Shown piece by piece: positions 13,404 to 25,400 of a stretch of DNA of 64,000 nucleotides (positions within the stretch are counted from its first letter, which is position 1; each line of letters starts with the position of its first letter). Under the pieces are notes generated by a model that worked only from the letters and a program-made list of their open reading frames with translations, made no database searches and was not told where the DNA came from. The DNA is from Ascidia mentula. Its lineage: Eukaryota > Chordata > Ascidiacea > Phlebobranchia > Ascidiidae. The stretch is from the NCBI GenBank assembly GCA_947561715.1, contig OX387200.1, forward strand, positions 22,508,501-22,572,500, written 5' to 3'. The position numbers and the translations under genes were made by a program.

Positions 13404-16400
13404 ATGGACACTGATGATAGATTAAAGTGGTTGGAAACAAGAATATCAACATCTTTGAGGCCGAGAGCTGATGAACTTCGGGGTATTTTCACCAGAGATG
13501 AATCTCGAGCCACTTTGATAGAATTCTTCTCGAATGATGAAGCTCAAAGACTTTTTGTGTTCTTTGCAACAGAAGATAAAGGTGGAGGCCTTGCTGTGTC
13601 ACTCAATGCACCAAAAAAGGTATAATTATTCCTGAAACATAAAAAAGATTCTTTACTCAGGAATAATATAAGTTTCAATACTATCAAATATCTGATCTTG
13701 AAACCAATACTAATCAAATATTTATTTAATACTTGTTTCAAGTACATATTGCCATTAAAGGTATTTACTATTGTGTAAATATCAAAGCTGTAAATTTTAT
13801 GTATTTATAAATATTATCACAGGTTATGGAAAAATGTATTTGTTTTGTGAAAACTGGTTCAGCTTCTCAGCTTCATGCTGGAAACTTTGATGAAGGTCTC
13901 ACATGCCTTGACTGGTCACATGCTTTACCTCATGGTGATATGTTTGTCAGGTATGCAGCAGAATAACACATGTTGAATACAAATGCTAGTGAAGTTTCTT
14001 TAATACACAAGTTAAATTTTGTACATAATATTTTGATTTTAAATTGTCTCATTCTTATTTTATCAATGTTGGTTGTACATAGGGATGTTCTACTTCCATT
14101 GTTGTGCACGGATACGGATCTTCTGTCACCAGAAGCTGGACTTGCAATTACATCCGATAAACTGATGGATATTCTTCATCGGTTGCTTGGCAACATTGAG
14201 GTTTCACGTGGCATTGCAGAGGGAAAGGTGATGTAATGAATCTTAGTGTTACAAAATTCTGGTTGAAAACTGTTGTGTTCTTGTCTGTTTTCACACAAAA
14301 ATAAATTTTCAAAGAGGGAATCCACCTTTTTGTTTGTTTTTTTGTAAAAATTGCAGTTTCTTGGTCATTGCACAGTTGTGTTTTCCAGTCATTGATACTG
14401 GCAACATGAAAATATTAACTAAAGTGTAAAACAGACCGCTAAATAAAAATTAAATTTTTGCCAGCCCCATACTGGTTCTGGGTAAGCTGGTAAAACAATC
14501 TGCAGGTTAAATTCTTTTTTAATATTTTAGTTAATTTCCAGGTAACTCTTGCACTGCCTTGCATTGAAGTTCTTGCTGAAGCTGCAGCTTTTGATCAACG
14601 ACAACCAGCAGTTATCCACGTATTGGAATCTGCTGTCGTCGGCTGGATTCGACAAATTAAAAATGTTCTTCATCATGACGCACTTACAGCAACCCTGTAT
14701 GATGGTTTGCTTTTTATTTGCGTGATCTGACATTTATTATTAGTCATAGTTGTTGTTAAGATTTGGGTGAAACATCATTGTATTGACTGATTTACTCATA
14801 ACCCATAAGTTTTTATGCTTTGACATCTCATCTGTGATGCTGTATGATAACCTGATCTTTAACTAGGTATGTCAAAAATAACTTTTGATCTGTTTTGCCA
14901 TCCAATATAGGCATCATACTTTTTATTTAAAAATCTTTGTTTGGCAAACAGTCTTGTAGTAAACAACATAGAATTGTTTTAATTTTTAGACAAATTAGTC
15001 GAGAGGAAAATGAACCTGTCCGACCCCGGCATGAAATCGCAATGTGGAATAAATATATCGAACACACAACCTCGATACTTCAACAGTTAGAAGGTTTCCA
15101 ACTAACTAAAGCTTTATTTTGCATTGTACAGTTACTAATTAGCACATTAGCCACCCACAGCACTCCTTGTTCTTCACATGTTAATAGTGCATAGAAATAA
15201 AATTTTGCTCTGAATGAGAAAGTTGAATTTGATGAACCCAAGGACCACGCACATTGTGTGATGGTAAACATGCTTCATTGCAGTGTGGTTAGACTCGTTG
15301 GTCTATGGATGAGAACCTTTTCCTTACACTGTGTTAACCTCTACAGCTCCCGTGGCGTCTGACATTCTGATGAACTTGGGTCACGCCAACAGCACTTACG
15401 CCCAATCCTTCGGCGAGGTTCGGGGTGAGATAGAGAGAGCCTTGCACGAGGCTAAAGCACGACTGCGCTGCTTCGAGACTCTGTTACCATGGATACAGGA
15501 TATGTACCGAACTTCATCGGTTGAAAACATGTTGAAAGGTTGGTGTTGCGACCGGAAGTTATGATAAAGGACTGATTGTTGACAAAACAAACATTTCACA
15601 CCATGAACGGTAGTGACTTAGTTAACTAAAGTAGTTTTAATCTGAAGCTGTAAGTAATGTGGTTCCAATGTCATGACCTTCAACAACCTTCCATGCGGTA
15701 ATTAAACCTTGAAATAATAAAACGTTGCAGTGTTCCCGGCTCTTCTTCACACAGTGTTGCTGATTTGGAAAAATTCAGAATATTACCACGACCCAAAATC
15801 GTTTACACAACTTCTCAAGATGCTTTCTAACGAGGTACTTCGGAGACAAGAATAAACTATATTTTCCCAACGTTTTCATCATTTTCATTCAGATTGTCGC
15901 TAGAGCACGCAGTCTCGTGGGGGAAAACCCCTTTGATGATACTCAGCGTTCGTACAAAGCATTGAAAGATGCGCTGAGGATTTGTGCAGCATTTAGAGGG
16001 ACCTACCTCGATTTCAAGGTGCCCGTACCCTTTCTTGCTAAACACAAAAGTCGATCACTCGATGTGTATTGTGACGTAATACATGTAGGAAACCGCGAAC
16101 GAATACAATCGTGAGAAAGTGGAGTCTTGTGTGATCACAATGGCAAGACTGCGACCCAAAGACAAGAATGTTCTATTCCGGACGAGAATGTACGGACCTG
16201 CAGGGTATCAGGAGTGGTTAGCAAGGTCTGGTCAGAGAGAAGACTCTGAGGGTACGGACCTCCGTTAAATTTTATAATTTGAGTAAAAACACAATTTGGT
16301 TTCAGCTTCGTCACTGATAAGCAGAGAGTTTACAGCGAGTAAGTAAAGCTCGCTTAGATGTTAGAACTTGGCAACATGGTCTTCAGTAGTTGATTCCGCT

Positions 16401-19400
16401 TCTTTTCGTTCTGTAGGATTTAACCATGGATCTGTCCCCAAATCTTGTGTTGTCATGCCCTTGCATGTCAGGAAATTGTCTTGCATGTTTAAGTAGAAAC
16501 CGTATTGATTCCCTCCAGTGTTTCCCAAAACTTTTTTATTTACCCCAAGTATTTTTTCACTGGCATCACATAATTGTTCAGAACACCCACACATAGCTTC
16601 CTTTTTATTTTAATATAATTTATTTGTTTTGGTTGTGATTCGAACCGGGTCTGAAACGTTGTGAAACATTCCCGCTAGTGGTCTAACCGTATTACGTAAT
16701 ATCGTTTGTGACGTCATGTTGTGCGGCCACTCAGTGGTTGGGAAACATTGTTTAACTTGTAATCGATGATGTTGTGGAGATTGTAAGAAGGTTGAAGTAA
16801 TTATCAAACGAATCGCCCATTTTTCATCCGGTTGTGGTGAAAAAAGTGACAAAAATTCTTGTTAAAATCTCAACAAAAGTCGCAATGAGTTTTTGAGTGT
16901 TTCTCGGAGTTGCTTTAAATTAATGAATAACAAAGAAACTCTTTGTAAGTCAGTATTTGTCCTGCCATCAGATGAAGGAGGTCAGTGGATTGATTCATCC
17001 TGGCCAGCCCGGAACACAAAAACTTTCATCGGTTTGAGTCGATTTGTTGAAAGATGCAACGATCTTCTGGATCTCGTCGAAACGACCCGCCACTTTCTCA
17101 CGCTCGAGGAAGCGGCCCGGATTGGTGGAGCCGGATCACGTGCTCTTGACGCACTAATTGCTGACATTCATCAGGTTGGCGCAGTTTCGGGGTTGAATGA
17201 TTTCGTTAAATTATGAAATGTCGGTGTTTGATCTCCCTGGAATTGAAACCATGCAGAATCCGCTGTAACCTGGGCCATGTCGTTTTTCAAGGTTTTCAAT
17301 CGAACCATCCGTGATTTTACAAACCGGAATCGAGATGTCCTCACCATTGACGACCGTCATCACTTTGAAAGCTCCTTCTTCAAATACAGATCTGTAATAA
17401 AAGCCCTGGAACACCGTCTTGCTGGTGTTTTGAGAAGTGCGATCCGACTCTGCCCCAACCCCATGTCCCACCTCAGGTTATATATGTTTGTGATCAACTA
17501 CAACCCTATTTCATGTGTGATGAAAAGTTCATCTGTTAATCCAAACCCGTGTTTCAACTCCAACTGCTTTGTGATCCAGGGTGTTGGAAGTTTTCGAGGG
17601 AATCAGCGCTCGGGAACTTCTGCAGAAAGAACTCAAAACTGAAAACCACTCTCTCATAATTTCTTTAACTCAAGAATTTAAATCAGTAAAAAGCATGTTT
17701 GAAACATCCATGCATGACGTTCCGCATCACGTGAACACTCCACCGACCGTCAGCAAACTTGCTTGGGTGAGTTATTATGACGTCACAAGTGTCATTGTGT
17801 TGGTGATGTGGAATGTTCTTGTAAACTGCAAGAAAAATAGTTGGTTCGCAAATTCGTTTGGTTTTGTTACGTAATACGTGTACTTTGTGACGCAACAGGT
17901 GCGAGGTTTGAAAGAGAGGGTTGGATTTCCGATGGAAAAAGTTCGACGTGTTTGTCCCCATGCGCTCGAGAGCGACATCGGGTGGCAGCTTCGGGATGCT
18001 TTTAATGAGACAATGAATGAGCTTGAAAAATACGAGACAAGATTACTTGTGTCTTGGGCTAAAAGTGTCGATTCTGATTTAAGGTAGGTTTGGTGACGTA
18101 ATTATGAGGGGTTTAATGACGTAATAAAATGTAATGACCGGGTTTGTCGTGAGGGCGAAGTTATTCACCAAAAACTCTGTACCATGTGGTTTGGGGTCAA
18201 CTAAAGTTCACTTTCCAGAGAGAAGTTAAAACAACACGTGCTTGCCACCGAGCCACTGGAGGCCGCTAGGGGGCAGAGTGATTCACGCTTGTGGAATCCG
18301 CAATCTGCGCGCGAATCGTTGTCAAACGGAGGAACTGATGTTGGGTCCGAAAAGGGGGGGCGAGGCATAATCACCGTATCAGGGTTAAAGGTCAACCTGG
18401 ATCCAAAGTTATTGGAAATATTGAGAGATGTCCGCTACATGGGGAAATCACCGAACCAGGTTTGCAATATCAGATATGACTTCAGATCCAATGGCGACTT
18501 TATTATGTTGGATAATTTAGGAATATTATGATTTATTTTTGGACCAGATGATTTGATTCGAATGTCGCCCACACAAAAATACTTCATCCTGCAGCTGTGA
18601 CCGAAATTTGTTGATCAAATTATTGACTTTTTATGTTGAAAACACGAGACTCCGATTGAGTAAAGTTGAATCACCTGATTGTGATTAGGTTCCCGTCCCA
18701 TCTTCGGTGAGATCTCTACTTCGAAATGTGACCAGTTCAACCCTGCAGAAGAGGGCGACGATATTACGAACAATTGTTACGAAATACAACCACATTGTTC
18801 AAAAGATGAAGGAACACGAGGAGATGCTCTTCGACGGGAGAATGGAAAAGGTCACACTTTATATTACGTAGTTGTTACGTCAGATAACCTGTGATGGTAC
18901 AATGACGCCAAGTACGATACGTCATGGATGTCAATGCTTTTAATTTTTGATAAAATTATTTCCTTACGTCATAATGATTACGTCACGAGATGGATTGACC
19001 AGGTTGAGGAGGTGATTGGTGACGGGAAGGAGAAGATAACGTGGGGATCGGCTGATCTCGATGACTTCCTCGAGAAATCTTCATCTATCGTTTGTGATGA
19101 CGTACACACTATTCTCACACGGGTTCATAACAACTGGGATAAAGTGAAGGAAATGTCAGACTCGTGGTCTGAAGGTCAATTGAGTCAAACATTTTGATAA
19201 ATGCTGCATGTCCATACTTCCTACAATATGGGACAGACTTATTGTTCTCCAGCTCTAAACATACAAAAGTATCCACAAAATTTTAGTCGTAATTTCTTTA
19301 TTCATTGGCGAGTTTCGCCTTCATAATAATTTCTAAATATACTGAAGGTTCTCACTTAATAAAATTACCACGGGAGAATCTTGAGATTCGGGATTATTTT

Positions 19401-22400
19401 CTCTGCAGGAATTCTAGATATATTTACAAGTCACGTGGTTGAGAAGAAGACGAAATGTTTAAAGGATTTGCTCAGGGAGCAAGAGAAGCTTGATGAGGAT
19501 TACAAGAGGAAGTTGATCCCAGCCGGACACGAAATTCACCTCCTACTAAAAGATTCATTTCAAGTAAAATATTTCATTTTAAAGTCACTGACGTCATCAT
19601 TGTGACGTACCAACCGCCTTTAGAACAAATATAGTTTTTCAGAACTTACGAAAGTGGTTTTGTGTCGGCCGGTGGAATTGTTTTTTAACCGTCTTCTTTG
19701 CCAGGCGGTTGAAATGAGTGAGGCTTCCCCCGCGTGGCAACTTTACACTGTACAGATGGACGCTATGGTGTTAATGGCGCTGAAGAACAGCATCCTTACG
19801 AGTTTGGACGCGTTTTATCGAACAGTGGCAAGCATCGACATGGAGGGGGAGGATGTAGAACAAGATGTAAGAGCTCCAAGCCCCACAGAGAATTATTTTT
19901 ACGTCGATTTCAGTTGTGACTTTTGTCCAATTGAAATCGCCGTGTTATTGTGACATCATAGTACCGTATAACTAACACTAAATCAGAATTCATTGCTTCT
20001 CTTTGCTTAGTGAAATTTTTACTTCTGTTTACCGAACAATTTAAAAACGATCCTGGTATTCAGGGCCAAAGACATTTTCATAAAAACACAGAATTGTTGG
20101 AAGTGTTTTTGTTGATTCCAGATCTGCATCCTCGAGATCCGACTCGAACTTGTCGAACAAACCGTTTCTTTCTCTCCCCCTCTTGATCGATCTGCATCAG
20201 TTGATAACGTGGAAGATTCAGTCTCCTCTTGGCTTTCAACCTTCCTGAGAAGATCAACTCTCATTCAGAGACTAACAGTAAGTGATCTTTGTGTCTTCCT
20301 CATTCAACATCCGATCTTATTTTCCTCCTTCATCAGGATGCAAATGGGACGTACAAGGACTTCCTCACAGCCGACCAGGACGTCTGGGAGGTTGTGGAAG
20401 AGATTAGGACGTTGGCTCAGGAGAACACTGCCAAGTCCAAACAGCTCCTCTCCATATTCGATGATTACAAGTGGGTGACTTAATCCATGACGTCAGTCTG
20501 ATTACGAGGGTCGGTGTAGCCCCACGTCGGTCAGTGTAGCTTCACGCCGGTCGGGGTAGCCTCACGCGGGTCGGGGTAGCTTCACGCGGGTCGGGGTAGC
20601 CTCACGCCGGTCGGTGTAGCTGCACGCGGGTCGGTGTAGCCTCACGCCGGTCAATGTAGCTTCACGCCGGTCAATGTAGCTTCACGCCGGTCGGTGTAGC
20701 CTCACGCCGGTCGGTGTAGCCTCACGCGGGTCGGTGTAGCCTCACGCGGGTCGGTGTAGCCTCACGCGGGTCGGTGTAGCCTCACGCGGGTCGGTGTAGC
20801 CTCACGCGGGTCGGTGTAGCTGCACGCCGGTCGGTGTAGCCTCACGCTGGTCGGTGTAGCCTCACGCGGGTCGGTGTAGCTGCACGCGGGTCGGTGTAGC
20901 TGCACGCCGGTCGGTGTAGCTGCACGCCGGTCGGTGTAGCCTCACGCTGGTCGGTGTAGCTTCACCTCACACTGGTTGATTACACTTTCCAGGTTCTTGT
21001 GGGTCCAGGACGTCCAACAATCTTTCCGGGATTTCCTTAACGGGCGCCCCTCCCCAAATCCACTGCGAGTTTCAAAGCAGTCGCATCGGAAGAGAAGCGA
21101 CATGAGTAGAAGAACCACAGGACAAAGGTCATTAATGACGTAACAATTTCGGTCAAAACCGAATCGGTGACGTCGTATTCTTAAACATTTTTCCTTTTCA
21201 CAGATCGAGGTTTTCTGTACACAGCCCAGACGTGATTAACGAAGCGGAACGCAGCTTTCTCACTCCCCACACTGACCATCCCTATGGCAACCGCGATGAC
21301 GGCAACATGACGTCATCGGGTGATGAGATGATGGTTGTTCCAGGTTTGTCAGACTTCGACGATGAGATCGGTATATACAAAACCGCAAGGGACAATATAT
21401 TGGATTTGCCCGACAAGAAGTGTGTGGGGTGGCTCGTGTTTGACTTTCAACCAATCAAACAGGTCCGTTTTTAATGTTGAATTCACTTCTATTCCCAACT
21501 AATTATGAATAATTATACTCCTGTGTGTTTACGTTAAAGTCGACATGACTGATATGTCGGAACATCGTGTTATCCACATGTTATTACGTAGGTTTTGACC
21601 ACTTACGCCAGCAAGTGGATGTGGACGTTTGTACGATTTCTATGTGACCAGGTACGACTCTTAAAATATTAAACCAAGGAAATATGACCTGATCATGTTC
21701 GTTGAAGGTCACCGACTCACTTGATACGTTGGCCGACTTCTTGGCCCGGACGGAACCAGAGATTGAAAGTATCACAGGGGAGGAAAGAGATACAGCCTCC
21801 TTCATGAAGATGATGAGGTTGTTTAACGAGGTCTCGGCTCAACAACAAGACATGGACAGCAGGTAGATATGTTGGATTGTGATGAAATAATCTGCAACAA
21901 TTCCCTTTCAATCCAAAAGTCGGCAACCCAGAAATAAAACATTAAATCCAATTAATTCTTTTAAATCCTCTCAAGCTAATGAAGTAACGGCAAGTTACCA
22001 TAGGTTTGCGGTGATGCAACGGACAGTTGATTTACTTGAGAAATACGACATGAAACTTCCAAATGAAACACAAGAAATGTTTAAATCCGCACCGGATAGA
22101 TGGAACCACCTCAAAACTAAAGTCTCACTTGCAAAGCAAAGACTCGGCCCAAGAATCCAGGCAAGCGCAAATTTATGGAAGGATTAAATTGATTTATTTT
22201 CTAACGTGTAAATACTTTGTGCTTATCCGACTTCAGGAGGAATCTGATCGCATCACACGTGACCTGTTACGCTTCAGTGAGCGCGTTGCGGCTCTTGCAT
22301 CTGAGCTCCGCTCATCCGAAGTATTTTCGAGGGAATGCCCCATCCACGAGGCGAACGACATGATTGAGAGATTTTCTCGCCGCTTGAAGGCGCTGCAGAC

Positions 22401-22435
22401 AGAGGCACAAGATCTCATAGAACTGCAAGTAAGTG
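13404..22435 (+). other. Dynein tail (DHC_N1 region)
   Basis: The exons encode the N-terminal tail that in dyneins binds intermediate and light chains and dimerises. Recognisable segments include RLKWLETRISTSLRP at the start, HVLESAVVGWIRQIKNVL (about 14617-14670), RPRHEIAMWNKYIEH (about 15025), ALLHTVLLIWKNSEYYHD (about 15737), KVNLDPKLLEILRDVRYMG (about 18390-18440), and a long helical series from 20990 to 22435. Order and spacing follow the family. The start is the Kozak ATG at 13404, matching the usual start of beta-type outer-arm chains. Residues near 18250-18360 form a Ser/Gly-rich, poorly conserved insert. The minisatellite at 20500-20965 lies in an intron between tail exons. Confidence 0.85.
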
Positions 22436-25400
22436 ACGTCACAGTAGTTCCGTTTAAAGAAACCAGGAATATTAAAGTTTTTCTACTTTCAATGAGACAA
22501 TGAATGATCTTGTTCCTCTTGTAACCAAGACTTCATTAAGGTTTGAGTGCAAACCCTACTCATAAAAGCCGGTCACTGTGTTTCTATGTATGATGTCTGT
22601 GCTCTCCTATATACGATGTTTATGTGTTCTCAGGAATTGTTAGAGAATGCTGTTGTCAACTTCTCCGTTCTTCCTCAATATCAACGAGACCTCCGTAATC
22701 TTAAACTTGTGTGGGATCATGTCAGGATGATGGAGGAGGAACAGAGAGATTGGAAGAGGAAGCACTGGCAGAAGATAGACACGAAACATCTTCATCAAGC
22801 CATCCAGAAACAGAAGGATCTCATACAGTGTCTTCCACCAGAGGTTGGAAAATTGTCTGCGGGATGCGAGGCAAAAAAATCATGAAGTTGTTTCCTGTTA
22901 ATTGTAATTCACACAATAGAAATCATAAACAAAGCCTTCGTTTTATTTTATGGATTTCTGTGGTGATTCTTTATATTCACACGTACAGACGACAGAGTGG
23001 GATGTTTACATGGGAATGATTGCATCAATCGTTGTGATCGAACAATGTCTCCCTCTAGTGGAAGATCTTAACCATCCTGCCATGAGAACGCGGCACTGGA
23101 AACAACTCGTCAGAATTACTGGTACGACCGACTAACTTATTGCTGGGCTTAACTACGAAGTCATCATGTTAAATTATCGCCAGGTGGTTTGTTGCAAACT
23201 GACACAGATAGTTTAAGGAAAATGATTCTTGGTGATTTGTTGGAACTCGGGTTGCAGAAGCACGGAAGTGAAGTAAAAGCAATCGTGCAGAGAGCGGTCA
23301 AAGGTGACTTTTATTAAACTATTTGCTTGTATTGTGACGAAAGTCGAACGGTGGAAGTTTGATCAGATAACGCCGACATCTTAATATCCCCCCCCCCCCC
23401 AGTAAGTCCATTTGTTCCAGACCTTACAATCGAAAGTTCCCTGAAAACCTGTGAGGAAGTTTGGCTAAGTAAAGTCTTCGAACTTCGAGATCATACAAGA
23501 AGTCAATCAAAGAATGTCGGACCGGATCTTGAAGGAAGTGACGTAACCGGAAGTGAGATGATGCCGCACGCCATGCTACAAACTCACGAAGGAAGCAAGT
23601 ATGATTTCTATGACATAACGTTCCTGTATCGCTTCCGTATAATTCCCTGGTGATTCTTTTGTAAGAACTGGGGGGACAAGGACGAAGAGTATGAAGAGCG
23701 GACCCCACAGTCGATCCTCCGACAAAACGGGAGCAGGATCAATATCAAGAGGAAGAGGAGGAGGAGGAAGAACATCCGTCCTCTCACTTCCAATCAGCCT
23801 CCTGAATCTCGTGGATGATCCCAGTCCCATCTGTCTCCTGAAAGATGTTGACAAAATCTTTTCGGATCTCGAACACCATCAGGTGGGCGACATTCAAACC
23901 GCACTGTTGTTTATGACGTAATAACCACCATGTTTGCGACGCAACAGCTGGAGTTAACGCGGATGCAGAGCAACAGTGCGATCGGATCATTCCTTGATGA
24001 GGTGACGAAATGGCAGAAGAAATTACATCTGATCGAGGCTGTGTTGGGAGCTTGGGTGAATGTACAGAGCAAGTGGGTTCAACTCGACGAGATTTACTCA
24101 GGTGAGTCATCCCGCTCCAAACTACGACTACACTGACCTGGATTAGTGAACAAGTTGACATACTTGGTCTGATCCACTGTTGTACGTTTGGTGCTCTCCC
24201 GCATGTTGATGGCTATGTCCCCCCCTCCAGGTGCCGACGTCCGGACGGCCCTCGCCCATGAAGCAAACATGTTCGCTGTGATGAGCAAAGACTTCCGTCT
24301 TCTCATGCGAGCAACTGAGAAGAATACAAACGTCCTGCAAGGTTGCTCCAGAAAAGGTCAGTTGGGTTCAAAAATTTGCTGGGTGGGGGGTTTGATCGGG
24401 AAATCCCCATTCGTCGTTGATCCAAAGTAAAAATAATATTCTTTTTTTTTCCAAGGACTCCTTCCCATGTTGGAGAAAATGGATTTCAAGATGGAGCAAT
24501 GTCGTCATGCGTTGCTTGGCAACCTAGAGCGGCGACGTCAGCGGTTTCCGAGATTTTATTTCCTTTCACCAGAGGAGGTTATGAACATCGTGTGTTACGG
24601 ATATGATCTCAATGCCGTCAATAAGTAAGTCAGGTTACAGTAAGTTAGGACAAAATTAAAACTACGTATTTACATGTTGCAAAGAAACGTTCCATCCGAT
24701 TGTTTTTCAATCGATTTTCTTTGAATATCATCTGCATCTTTTTTCTGTTGCAATTCCTCAAACTTTTCACCGGCACAAAATTAGTTTAAAACCGTTAATT
24801 ATTAAGGGTATTCCCCAACACCGACATTACCGTTTCCTGGATCCCCCTCCAAATCAACATAATTAACATTTTTTTCAGATATTTATGCAAAGTTCTTCCA
24901 CACCTCGGCCGTCTCGTGTTCACAGAGCAACCTCTAGTGGTGAACAAACCCACCGGTAGAGCATCCGCTTTGGGGCGCAAGAGATACAGGGTGACAGGAG
25001 TATCAAGCACAGCCGGAGAGGTCATGACCTTCCACCGACCTCTGCTGTATGAAGGACCAATGTCACTATGGTTACCACAGTTGTTAATGGCAATACAAGC
25101 TACTTTGCAAGTAGGAACAATTCGATTGAGTTCAAATATTTAAGACAGGGTGACTATTGTGTGATGATAATTTAACAAATCCAACAAGATTTTTGAAAAG
25201 TAATAAATTTCTTGTTGTGAAATTACCGATGATCTAACTACCGATTCCACGTGACCAGGAACACCTCCACGTTTCCCTTGGCAACGCGCCACGTCCTGCT
25301 CAAATCCAACAAACGCTTCGCAGTGTTGGGGCTTCCCGGGTTCGTATCAGCAGGCCCTCTAGCGCCATCTCACAACGGTCGGGAGGATCGGATCTTGCCC

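Noticed and set aside
20500-20965. CRISPR-like repeat array
   Set aside because: Units are contiguous with no spacers, lie in a eukaryotic intron, and vary gradually as a minisatellite does.
13404-22435. Assignment to axonemal DNAH9/11/17 from the N-terminus
   Set aside because: The opening residues resemble that group, but the dead AAA1 and AAA4, the inserts and the extra C-terminal tail do not fit a catalytic outer-arm chain. Kept only as an alternative.
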